A stretch of DNA of 64,000 bases from Deltaproteobacteria bacterium (GTDB lineage: Bacteria > Myxococcota_A > Polyangia > Polyangiales > Polyangiaceae). The notes beneath the pieces were generated by a model. The model was not told the origin of the DNA and made no database searches. It saw only the letters and a list, made by a program, of their open reading frames with translations. Below are positions 9,794 through 17,585 of the stretch, piece by piece (within the stretch, counting starts at the first letter, position 1; every line of letters begins with the position of its first letter). The stretch lies in the NCBI GenBank assembly GCA_016218915.1, contig JACRCQ010000074.1:124001-188000 (forward strand), written 5' to 3'. The translations under genes were made by a program, and so were the position numbers.

Positions 9794-10927
9794 GTGCAGG
9801 CAAGAGGCGTGAAATTCCGACGACGCGCACCTGCCATCCTCATCACCTTCTCTGCGGTCATCATTTGCGCGATGACCTACTTCATGCACGAGCTCACCGA
9901 CGTCATGGTCGAGGCGTCCGAGGCGAGCAGCTTCAAGCTGATGCGCTCGGTGCTCACCGACGTGCTGTCTGACAACGAGGAGGCCGCGCTCGTGCGCGCG
10001 GAGCTCATCTCCTCTCTGCCTGCCGTGCGAAAGGCCTTTGCGAAGCGAGACCGCGAGGGGTTGCTTGCCGAGTGCAAGGACATGTTCGCCGAGCAGAAGG
10101 AGAAGTACGGCATGGACGAAGGGCAGTTCCACACACCGCCCGGCGTGTCGTTCCTTCGCCTGCACAACCCGCAGAAGTTCGGCGACGATCAGTCCAAGAA
10201 CCGCCCGATGCTCGTGGACGTGATCAAGAACAAGGCGCACAAGCACGGCATCGTGCTGGCTCCGACCGGCGTGTTCGTCACGGCCATCGTCCCCATGGAG
10301 GACATGGACGACAAGCTGAATGGCGCTTTTGAGATGGGGCTCGACTTCGCGCCGGTTCTCGACGAGATGAAGAAGGCCTACGGAATGGAGACCGCGGTCT
10401 TCATCGACGAGAAGGCGCTGCGCGAGATCGCAACGGAGCTCAAGGGGGACGTGCTCTCGGACAAGAACCGCGTGGGCAAGTACATGCGGTACTACTCGAC
10501 CCACACGGAGCTCATGACCGCGCTCGTCAAGGATACGGATGTGGACGTGACCGACGTGGCCACGTATGACCGGCTGGCGAACGGCTCGACCTGGGGCGTG
10601 GAGCTGGTGCCCCTGTACGACTTCAACAACCACCAGATCGGCGTCTTTGCGCTGGCCAAGGACTTCAGCGAGGTCGTCGGCATGGAGGGGCGCGCCAAGG
10701 TCTGGCAGGCGCTTGCCTGCATCTTCTCGATCGTGCTGCTGGCTGGCGCCATTCTCGTGGTCATCCGCGGCGTGCTCTTGCGACCCGTCGCGAGCCTGAG
10801 CGCGAGAATGGCAGCGCTGGCTGCGGGCGATCCGTCGCAGCCTGCGGACGACCCGTCGACCTACTGCCAGGAGCTGCAAGGGCTGGCTGAGAGCTACGAG
10901 ACGCTGCGCAAGGGGAAGCTGCCGTGA
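9794..10927 (+). CDS. Double-Cache (dCache_3-like) membrane sensor without output domain
   Basis: A 377-residue protein with an N-terminal helix (PAILITFSAVIICAMTYF), an extracytoplasmic region of about 270 residues, a second helix (WQALACIFSIVLLAGAILVVI) and a short cytoplasmic end resembling the beginning of a HAMP segment. The sensor part has the LRLHNPQKFGDD and RPMLVDVI elements and a GVFVTAIVPM core typical of double-Cache domains of the dCache_3 type. No kinase, methyl-accepting or cyclase domain follows. Its TGA overlaps the GTG of the ion-channel gene, so the two proteins are very likely made together. The start could be GTG 9794 or GTG 9809 (M-K-F-R-R-R); neither has an ideal ribosome binding site. 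A periplasmic ligand-sensing role is inferred. Confidence 0.75.
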   Translation: MQARGVKFRRRAPAILITFSAVIICAMTYFMHELTDVMVEASEASSFKLMRSVLTDVLSDNEEAALVRAELISSLPAVRKAFAKRDREGLLAECKDMFAEQKEKYGMDEGQFHTPPGVSFLRLHNPQKFGDDQSKNRPMLVDVIKNKAHKHGIVLAPTGVFVTAIVPMEDMDDKLNGAFEMGLDFAPVLDEMKKAYGMETAVFIDEKALREIATELKGDVLSDKNRVGKYMRYYSTHTELMTALVKDTDVDVTDVATYDRLANGSTWGVELVPLYDFNNHQIGVFALAKDFSEVVGMEGRAKVWQALACIFSIVLLAGAILVVIRGVLLRPVASLSARMAALAAGDPSQPADDPSTYCQELQGLAESYETLRKGKLP

Positions 10928-12195
10928 AGCGCCGGCGAAGCGCTGCAAAGACTACGTTCGTCGTCTTGCTCACGGCGTTCATCGCCTTCGGGCTGGCGAT
11001 GTTCCCGATCCGAGGTCATCGTCATGCGCAAGGCGCGCCGCCGGCAGGCTCCGACAAGGGCGCTGCGCGCGGTCCGGACAAGCCCGCGGCCGGCCCCCAG
11101 AAGGCCCCGAAGCCAGGACCCAGCGCTTCCTCGTCCGCGTCACCGTCCGCGCCCGCACCCGCGGATCAGGCAAAGGATGACGCCGAAGATCTGAAGACGC
11201 TTCCTGTGGAGGGGGGGCTGCCGGTCGGCGTGCAGGTCGCGGTGTTCTATCTCGAGGTCACGAGCCTGGACGACGCCAAGGGCGAGTTCGTGGCGACTAC
11301 GGACCTGCGGATGCGTTGGAAAGATCTTCGGCAGCGCTTCGACGAGAGCGAGGAGCCGCACGGATACAAGGAGTACCGGTTCTCGAAGGCGGACAAGAAG
11401 CTCGCAACGATGTGGACTCCGCGCGTGGACGTCACCAACCGGGTGGATGCGCCTTCGTTCAACGTGCAACGCCTGCGCATCTCACCGGACGGAGAAATCG
11501 AGCTCACAACGCGGACTACGGCGAAGTACAAGATTGCTATCAACGCTTCACGGTTCCCGTTCGACCGGCAGCACCTGATGCTCGATCTCATCGTGCGCGA
11601 GAACGGCACCGACGAAGTCGAGCTCGAGACGCACCACGACGACGTCGAGTGGAGCCGGCCTGCGCAAGGCATGACGATCGACGGGTGGAAGCCTGGCATC
11701 GTCGACCTCGATCACTCGGAAGTGCTCGGCTGGAATGGCGATCGGTACGGGCGGTTGCAGGCCGCGCTGGACGTCGATCGCGATCCGATGGGGGCGCTCG
11801 CGCCGGTCTTCATCCCGCTGGTTGCATCGCTGCTGATCCCGCTCCTGGCGGTCTGGATGAACAAGACGAACGAAGAGGGCTTCGAGATCGAGGCCTTCGA
11901 GCTTGCCAACGTGGTGATCGGCGGACTGTTCTCGGTCATCGCGCTCAGCTTTGCGATCTACTCGGCCTACGGCGTCATTGCGGGGGGCGACAACACGGTC
12001 ACGAGGCTGTTCGCGTTGAACTACGTGTCGCTCGCCTGCGCGCTTGGCATCGTCGTTCTCTTCTTCCGCTTCAACATGCCGCGCAAGCTCTTTGGCCCCT
12101 ACGTGCACGAGGAGCTGTTCCGATTCGTGCTGTGGGCCTTGCCGCTGCTGTCGAGCTTCACCAGCGTTGCGTTCATTCTGGCCGCCCGGGCGTAG
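10924..12195 (+). CDS. Pentameric ligand-gated ion channel (prokaryotic Cys-loop receptor homologue)
   Basis: A 423-residue protein with an N-terminal signal or anchor helix, a Pro/Ser/Ala linker (about 35-80), a beta-sandwich ligand-binding domain (about 95-285) and four membrane helices. The domain has the hallmark loop FPFDRQHLML at about 211-220 without flanking cysteines, as in bacterial channels, plus WTPRVDVTN and LRMRW. M1 is about 291-311. M2 starts near ELANVVIGGLFSV (Glu about 326), where ANV aligns with the M2 start of GLIC-type channels and the pore face stays hydrophobic. M3 and M4 follow, M4 ending at the C-terminus. There is no large M3-M4 loop. The GTG start overlaps the sensor stop. 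Ligand and ion selectivity are unknown. Confidence 0.87.
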   Translation: MKRRRSAAKTTFVVLLTAFIAFGLAMFPIRGHRHAQGAPPAGSDKGAARGPDKPAAGPQKAPKPGPSASSSASPSAPAPADQAKDDAEDLKTLPVEGGLPVGVQVAVFYLEVTSLDDAKGEFVATTDLRMRWKDLRQRFDESEEPHGYKEYRFSKADKKLATMWTPRVDVTNRVDAPSFNVQRLRISPDGEIELTTRTTAKYKIAINASRFPFDRQHLMLDLIVRENGTDEVELETHHDDVEWSRPAQGMTIDGWKPGIVDLDHSEVLGWNGDRYGRLQAALDVDRDPMGALAPVFIPLVASLLIPLLAVWMNKTNEEGFEIEAFELANVVIGGLFSVIALSFAIYSAYGVIAGGDNTVTRLFALNYVSLACALGIVVLFFRFNMPRKLFGPYVHEELFRFVLWALPLLSSFTSVAFILAARA

Positions 12196-12237
12196 GCGCC
12201 CTACCCACCATCCGCAGGAACCAACTTGGAGGCATCC

Positions 12238-13287
12238 ATGCGGCGACTCACTGCGGCAGCAATCGTCACGGCTTCGTGTGCATGGGGCCAGTCGAGCTCA
12301 GCCGCGATCTGCGACGCGACGATCCACCAGGGGCCGGCGACGTACTACGACTTTGCGGACGGCACCGGTGTATGCGGATATCCTGCGGAGACGGGCAACC
12401 AGATGGTGGTGGCGCTCGACGCGCCCGAGCTCGCAGCGACTGCCATGTGTGGCGCCTGCATCCACATCTGGGGACCATCCGGGGAAGTCACGGTCCTCGT
12501 AGTCAACGGATGCCCTGGGTGCGAGGTGGGGCATCTGGATCTGAGCCCGCAGGCCTATGCGCTCATCGCGTCAGGCTACAACGGTGTGCCGCCGATCACC
12601 TGGCAGTACGTGCCGTGCGACGTGACCGGGCCCATCCGGTATGCCTACTACGCGGGCAGCACCACGAGCTGGGCGTGGGTGCAGGTCCGCAACCACCGCC
12701 ACCCGATCGCGTCGTTCGAGGCGCGCATGACGGATGGAAACTACGCTCCGCTCGAGCGCGCGGATTGGGGCTACTTCAAAGGGCAGAACCTTCCCAGCGG
12801 AACACAGTCGTACCGAGTCACTGACATCTATGGGCAGGTGCTCGAGGACACGGCGATTCCGGTCCTCGACCAGGGCGAGGTCGAGGGCAAGGGCCAGTTC
12901 CCTGCGTGTACCGGCGTCGACGGGGGCGCCCATCCCGGCTCCGACGCCTCGACGGCGCACGACAGCGCGACGACGTCGCCGGACAGCGGCTCGAACCCGC
13001 AGGCGGATGGGGGAGCGAACGGACCGGGAGCGGACGGGGGTGCGGCTCTTGCCGGCCAGGACGACGGTGGAGGGTGCGGCTGCGTTGCGGGACCCGGTCG
13101 TCCGGACAAGAGCGCAATGATTCTGCTGGCATTCGCCGGGTTGCTCTTGTGCAGGAGGGTTCGTTCTTCCTCGGGGGCCCAGAAGCGCAGAGAGGCGGCC
13201 CTGGGCCTCGCGGGAGCCGGGAATCCATCTGAGCGGAATGCGCCCCGCGCGGACAGAAAGTACGATACGGCGGGCAAGCTGGCTTGA
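12238..13287 (+). CDS. Expansin-like protein with C-terminal surface anchor
   Basis: The track begins at TTG 12226, but ATG 12238 is preceded by GGAGG at 12228 and starts a signal peptide, so 12238 is preferred (349 residues). Residues about 30-115 form an expansin/RlpA-like double-psi barrel with GPATYYDF, GACIHIWGP and HLDLSPQAY, whose Asp (about 101) matches the key Asp of bacterial expansins. The second acidic position appears as Asn (VVNGCPGC). Residues about 120-220 fit a CBM63-like domain. A Ser/Asp/Gly linker and a GCGC, hydrophobic helix, CRRVR segment look like a MYXO-CTERM anchor. About 40 unusual residues follow that anchor. Its role is probably non-hydrolytic loosening of plant or other cellulose-containing walls. 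Confidence 0.83.
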   Translation: MRRLTAAAIVTASCAWGQSSSAAICDATIHQGPATYYDFADGTGVCGYPAETGNQMVVALDAPELAATAMCGACIHIWGPSGEVTVLVVNGCPGCEVGHLDLSPQAYALIASGYNGVPPITWQYVPCDVTGPIRYAYYAGSTTSWAWVQVRNHRHPIASFEARMTDGNYAPLERADWGYFKGQNLPSGTQSYRVTDIYGQVLEDTAIPVLDQGEVEGKGQFPACTGVDGGAHPGSDASTAHDSATTSPDSGSNPQADGGANGPGADGGAALAGQDDGGGCGCVAGPGRPDKSAMILLAFAGLLLCRRVRSSSGAQKRREAALGLAGAGNPSERNAPRADRKYDTAGKLA

Positions 13288-13345
13288 TCCCTCGCTCCGG
13301 GTGTTGCAGCGTGCTTCACGCTGGCACCTAACCAGGGGATCTGTC

Positions 13346-15301
13346 GTGCCTCGCTACGAGTTGGACATCAAAGGCGTCAATCCGTCTACGAAGGCGACGC
13401 TGAGGTTTCCACGGCGGTTCTGGGAAGTCGTCCGGAAGGACCACGTGCTCGAGCTGTGCAAGGGGGGCGAAGAGGGCGGCTCTCGTCGATCGACTCGCAG
13501 CTTCGAGGATGCCGACGCAGCGGAGTGGCACCGCCTGAAGCTGGTCGCCCGATGGCTCAAGGCCGGCTACGTCGAGGTAGGTCCGTGTCGCGAGCTGGAA
13601 GAACCCCCGCGCCGCGTGAGCTCGGACCTGCTCATTGACGACTACTTCGAGGCTGCGGACGAGCGTTTGCTGGCAGAGGTGGAGGCATCCACCAGTGCGG
13701 GCAAGCTGGCAGGGCTCGCGGAGCGTTGGTACAAGGATCCTCGCGCGCCGATGCGTCGCATGCTCCTTGGCTACATCGATGAGCAGTGCGACCGCCCCAT
13801 GCACAAGGGTCTGGTCAAGCGTCTGCTGAAGCTGGCAGAGGCAGCGGCCGACGACGAAGCGATGGCGCACTTCCTGGTCGCGTTCGACCGGATGGCCCGC
13901 TGCTACCTCGCGCGCGTGGGTGTCACTTGGGATGCGGCGACGAGGCAGGCTCGGGACGTGGTCGGAATGCGTGCGGACCCGACCTTGCCGACATTTCTTC
14001 CCCGAGGTCGCACGAGCCCACGGTTCTCCTCGCGCACCCGATGGTACCTGGCGCGCAGGGCGTTTCGCTACTTTCGTCGGATGGGCCACGCCGACCCAGC
14101 CCGCTATCTGCGAGCCATGCGAATCGCGCTGCCTCTGTATCAGGAGGCACACCTGTGCAGCGCGGATCGGCTGCTGAGCGCCTGGGGTCTGATGCATGTG
14201 CTCTATGGCTACGCGCCGGAGCTGCGCAAGGGCGGTCTGCGCCTGCACGTGGCACCTGGGAGGTCTCTACGGGACCTCAAGCCGGCTCCATACTTCGCCG
14301 ATGCGTGGAAAGGGGCCTTTGACCCCTTGATGGAATTGGCCGTTGGGGCGCACAGCCGTACGGTCCGCGGGTGGTCGATTGAGATGTTGCGGACGACCGA
14401 GCGCGAGCGCCTCGACCAGATTCCGATCGCGGTTCTGCTGCCTCTGCTGTCATCGCCTCACGAGGAGGTGCTTCAGCTCGGAGCCGAGCTGCTCAAGCGT
14501 GCGCAAGGGGTCGAAAGTCTTCCGATCGAAGACTGGCTCAGGTTGCTGCGAATCGACCATGCAACGGTGTCACCCCTGATCTGCGAGGCGGTTGCCCAGC
14601 ATGTTCTGCCCTCGCGGCTCACGCTCGCCCAGTGCATCGAGCTTGGATGTTCGAGCATGGCTGCGGCAGCGGAGCTCGGGCTGGCATGGGCGAAGGACAA
14701 GCCTGTGCAATCCGAGCCGGACCTGCGGGCGGTGATGCGGCTGGCATCGGCACCTGTGCACTCGGTGCGCGAGCAAGGCACGAAGTGGGCGGTCGAGCTG
14801 ATCGCCACGCGATCGTATGCCGGCCCGGAGCACCTTCGCGACCTCATCGACTCGAAGTACGTCGACACGCGATCCCTGGCGCTCGCCTGTCTCGAGGCGA
14901 CTCCGCAGCTCCAGCAGAACCTGCCGCTGTGGTTTGCGATCGCCGAGTCGCCGTACGACGACGTGCGTGGGGTGCTGGTCCAGCATGAGCGCTCGTGGCA
15001 GAAGGAAGCCTGGCCCGAAACCCTTCGCTGGGTATGGTCCAGCGTCCTGGTTTCGATCCATCGCGGGGGGCGGCTCAAGCAGCGCGCCTTGAGGCAGATC
15101 TCTCAACGAGTCGTTGAGCACCCTGCAGAGGCCGAGTCTTTGCTGCCGGCCCTCGGCGTGTGTCTGCGCAGCGTGCGTGCACCCGAGAGAGTCGCCGCCC
15201 TGGCCACGCTCACTCGAGCGGCTGCGGAGTCGGATGCCATGCGTGCGGTCTTCGCCAAGCACCTCCCGGAGGTGGTCATCGGCACGCAGGTGTCGTCATG
15301 A
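13346..15301 (+). CDS. WGR-like/HEAT-type repeat protein of retron locus
   Basis: The track starts at 13238, overlapping the expansin. GTG 13346 (M-P-R-Y-E-L) has AGGGG just upstream and gives 651 residues. Residues about 1-75 have the WGR-domain plan (RFWEVV ... LKLVARWLKAGYVEV), but the signature W-G-R itself is replaced by C-K-G. The remainder is helical, with Leu-rich pairs resembling HEAT/ARM repeats (for example ALACLEATPQLQQN). Its TGA overlaps the ATG of the SWIM gene. WGR-like plus SWIM plus retron RT on one strand suggests this is an accessory or effector protein of the retron. No catalytic motif was seen. The function is inferred from context only. Confidence 0.7.
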   Translation: MPRYELDIKGVNPSTKATLRFPRRFWEVVRKDHVLELCKGGEEGGSRRSTRSFEDADAAEWHRLKLVARWLKAGYVEVGPCRELEEPPRRVSSDLLIDDYFEAADERLLAEVEASTSAGKLAGLAERWYKDPRAPMRRMLLGYIDEQCDRPMHKGLVKRLLKLAEAAADDEAMAHFLVAFDRMARCYLARVGVTWDAATRQARDVVGMRADPTLPTFLPRGRTSPRFSSRTRWYLARRAFRYFRRMGHADPARYLRAMRIALPLYQEAHLCSADRLLSAWGLMHVLYGYAPELRKGGLRLHVAPGRSLRDLKPAPYFADAWKGAFDPLMELAVGAHSRTVRGWSIEMLRTTERERLDQIPIAVLLPLLSSPHEEVLQLGAELLKRAQGVESLPIEDWLRLLRIDHATVSPLICEAVAQHVLPSRLTLAQCIELGCSSMAAAAELGLAWAKDKPVQSEPDLRAVMRLASAPVHSVREQGTKWAVELIATRSYAGPEHLRDLIDSKYVDTRSLALACLEATPQLQQNLPLWFAIAESPYDDVRGVLVQHERSWQKEAWPETLRWVWSSVLVSIHRGGRLKQRALRQISQRVVEHPAEAESLLPALGVCLRSVRAPERVAALATLTRAAAESDAMRAVFAKHLPEVVIGTQVSS

Positions 15302-17295
15302 AGGTCGACTTTCGGTACCTGGGACGAAGCGAGGTAAGGGAGATTGCCGGGGGTCAGGCGCTGTCGTTTGCTCCCAATCTTGCGCGTTCCAAGGTCTTCT
15401 TCGATGCGGAGATCGTGCATCCGCTGCGATTCAGGGAGGCCATCTGCGCGCTCCACGACGTGGTGGTAGGAGACCTGAAGTTCAAGAAGAAGGACAAGGG
15501 CGCCTACGAGGCATGGAAGCGCGACCAGGCGCAGAAGCAGGAGCAGGTGCGCCAGACCCTGCTCGACCAGGCGCGCATGCGGGAGCTGGCTGCCGTCGTC
15601 AAAGAGCCCCTGCCCAAGAACCTGAAGGGCGACTTCCAGCGCATGCACCGGCTCTACTGGGATGCTCGAAACAAGTGGGCCCTGGAGCTCTCGCGCAACG
15701 ACCCGGAGCTGTTCCGTCACCTGGTTCCGTGCGACCCCGTGGTGACGGTCGCTCCGGACATGGTCTTCTTCGAGTGCTTCGCAAAGGACGAGTCTTCCTA
15801 CGGTTTCCTTGGCGTGGACCGGGGCGCATTCCGCACGGAAGCAGGCGCCGGGTTGGGAACGACCAACGTCGACTACTCCCTTGCGCTCTATGAGCACTTC
15901 CAGACGCTGCGTTCCTACCGCCCCACCCGATTGCTCGTGGACCCATCCGGCTTCGAGGTGAACATCCAGGGGAGAACGGACTACCGCGAGGAGAAGATCG
16001 ACCTTCCTGCTTCCTGGCTGCGGGGATTCGGGCAGCTTCAGGCAGCGATGGGGTTGCCTTCGCGACGTTTCGAGCTGTCGGTCGACGTGGTCTATTCCAT
16101 CCTTGCGTTCCTCAAGCGCCACAGGGAGAAGGCCGGTCCCAGATCGCTTCGCTTCCAGCTGCAGCCAGGCAAGCCACCTACGGTCGTCCTCGAACCCTGG
16201 GGCATTCCCATCGTCTCCCACGGAAGGGCGTACGAAGGGGAGAAGGCTGAGGAGATCAAGGTGTGGGGAAGGCGTCGTCTCGCTCCGCTGGCGAGGATAC
16301 TTCCCCTTGCCGAGCGTTTCGAGGTCATGCTGTTCGGCTCAGGGCTTCCCAGCGTGTGGACCGCGCGCATGGGCGAGATGCGCATGGTGTTGGCGCTGTC
16401 GGGTTGGACCGCCAACGACTGGACGCGCGGAAGCAACCTGGATCAGTTCTTTGCTGATCTGCAGGCAGATCCGGCCGCTGTCGACAAGCTGGCCGGGCAC
16501 CTGGAGCAGGTGCGCATGGCCCGCCTCACGACCCTCGCCGAGCAGACGAATGTGCCCCGCAGCGTGCTGATGGGAAGCTTGCACGAGCTGGCCCGACGGG
16601 GGCAGCTCGTCTACGACTTCAGCGTAGATGCGGTGCGGTGGCGTTCCATCCTCCCGGTCGCCCTGAGTGAATCGATGCTCGGACCGGAGCCGGCCGAGCT
16701 GGTTGCCGGGCGACGGCTCGCGGCAGACCCATCGACCACGGTGGAGCGTGAAGTGATGATGGCGCGAGGAGCGCGCCTGGTGGTAGCGAATGTCGGGCAG
16801 TCCGCGTGCGAAGCGGTCATCGACCCGGACGGGAGCCTGACGCGAGCGAAGTGCGGCTGCTCGTTCTTCTACAAGAACAAGCTGCGTGCCGGACCGTGCA
16901 GGCACCTGATCGCCCTTCGATCGGTCGCTCGCAGGTCGGTGGTGGCCACTACGGATCGAAGCGACCTGACGGTGCACCTGATGAGCGGGACCTACGCGGA
17001 GCTGCGAGCTGAAGCAGACAAGCGCACGGTGGCGACGGGTTACGTGATTGAGCATGCGTGGAGATTGGCTCGCGAGGCCATCCAACGCACGGCGTCGCTT
17101 GCGGATCCCACGCAAGCGGCAGGCGTGTACCGGACCCCGGCCAAGATTCCGCAGAGCCTTTCTCTGCCTCGAGCGTTGGTGGAGGAGATTCAGCGGGAGG
17201 CGGCACGTCTGGATGTGAGTGTGTCGGTGGTGGTCGAAGCGGCGTGGTCGGTCGCGGCCGATCAAATCCGCAAATCGTCTTCCCTTCTGAACTGA
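15298..17295 (+). CDS. SWIM zinc-finger protein of retron locus
   Basis: ATG 15298 overlaps the upstream stop (ATGA), so I reject the longer track start at 15160; the protein has 665 residues. A SWIM zinc finger is clear: CGC at 519-521 and CRH at 534-536, giving C-x-C-x12-C-x-H. The N-terminal 500 residues match nothing I recognise. A charged segment (KFKKKDKGAYEAWKRDQAQ) lies near residue 65. The last 50 residues (SLPRALVEEIQREAARLDV) look like a ribbon-helix-helix fold. SWIM domains bind DNA or protein partners. The stop is only 21 bp before the retron a1 repeat, so this gene, the msr-msd RNA and the RT probably share a transcript. Confidence 0.75.
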   Translation: MKVDFRYLGRSEVREIAGGQALSFAPNLARSKVFFDAEIVHPLRFREAICALHDVVVGDLKFKKKDKGAYEAWKRDQAQKQEQVRQTLLDQARMRELAAVVKEPLPKNLKGDFQRMHRLYWDARNKWALELSRNDPELFRHLVPCDPVVTVAPDMVFFECFAKDESSYGFLGVDRGAFRTEAGAGLGTTNVDYSLALYEHFQTLRSYRPTRLLVDPSGFEVNIQGRTDYREEKIDLPASWLRGFGQLQAAMGLPSRRFELSVDVVYSILAFLKRHREKAGPRSLRFQLQPGKPPTVVLEPWGIPIVSHGRAYEGEKAEEIKVWGRRRLAPLARILPLAERFEVMLFGSGLPSVWTARMGEMRMVLALSGWTANDWTRGSNLDQFFADLQADPAAVDKLAGHLEQVRMARLTTLAEQTNVPRSVLMGSLHELARRGQLVYDFSVDAVRWRSILPVALSESMLGPEPAELVAGRRLAADPSTTVEREVMMARGARLVVANVGQSACEAVIDPDGSLTRAKCGCSFFYKNKLRAGPCRHLIALRSVARRSVVATTDRSDLTVHLMSGTYAELRAEADKRTVATGYVIEHAWRLAREAIQRTASLADPTQAAGVYRTPAKIPQSLSLPRALVEEIQREAARLDVSVSVVVEAAWSVAADQIRKSSSLLN

Positions 17296-17316
17296 GTCGA
17301 CTAGGATGATCAGAGT

Positions 17317-17555
17317 CCAGCTTTGTAAGGAGGTCCGATCGCACGAGCCCGTCATGCTGCGGCGTTACGCCGTGGCGGAGTCTGCTCTACCATGCATCCC
17401 CACGCCCGATATTCTTTTGGGCCCAGGGGTGCCCACACACCATCCTGAGTCGACATCAAGAGTCGCTGGTTGTGTGGGCACGCCCCGGGCCCTCGGTGAT
17501 CGGACGCGGTCCTTCGCACGAAGTCGAGCGCAATCGGGCCTCCTTACAGGGCTGG
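17317..17555 (+). ncRNA. Retron msr-msd RNA with a1/a2 inverted repeats
   Basis: Template RNA for multicopy single-stranded DNA. The a1 arm at 17317-17344 (CCAGCTTTGTAAGGAGGTCC...) pairs with the a2 arm near 17527-17555 (GGGCCTCCTTACAGGGCTGG end) for about 26 of 28 positions, including three G-U pairs. An AGC right after a1 offers a candidate branching G at 17347. A CGGCG-TTA-CGCCG hairpin (17360-17372) lies in the msr part. A long msd-type hairpin spans 17419-17492 (GGGCCC, GGGG and TGCCCACACA paired with their complements, small bulges). The RT start at 17586 lies 30 bp downstream, the usual myxobacterial order. Exact msr/msd borders are not determinable by eye. Confidence 0.83.
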
Positions 17556-17585
17556 ACACTTTCGCCGGCCCATCGCGGGGTTGAC

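Noticed and set aside
17394-17432. Alternative msr hairpin GCATCCCC...GGGGTGC
   Set aside because: It competes with the longer msd hairpin at 17419-17492, which has many more pairs.
17306-17584. 92-residue plus-strand ORF over the retron RNA
   Set aside because: It coincides with the msr-msd structure and shows no domain or ribosome binding support.
17472-17585. RT start at GTG 17472 given by the ORF track
   Set aside because: It lies inside the msd hairpin and a2 arm; the peptide there is not protein-like, and GTG 17586 gives a normal retron RT.
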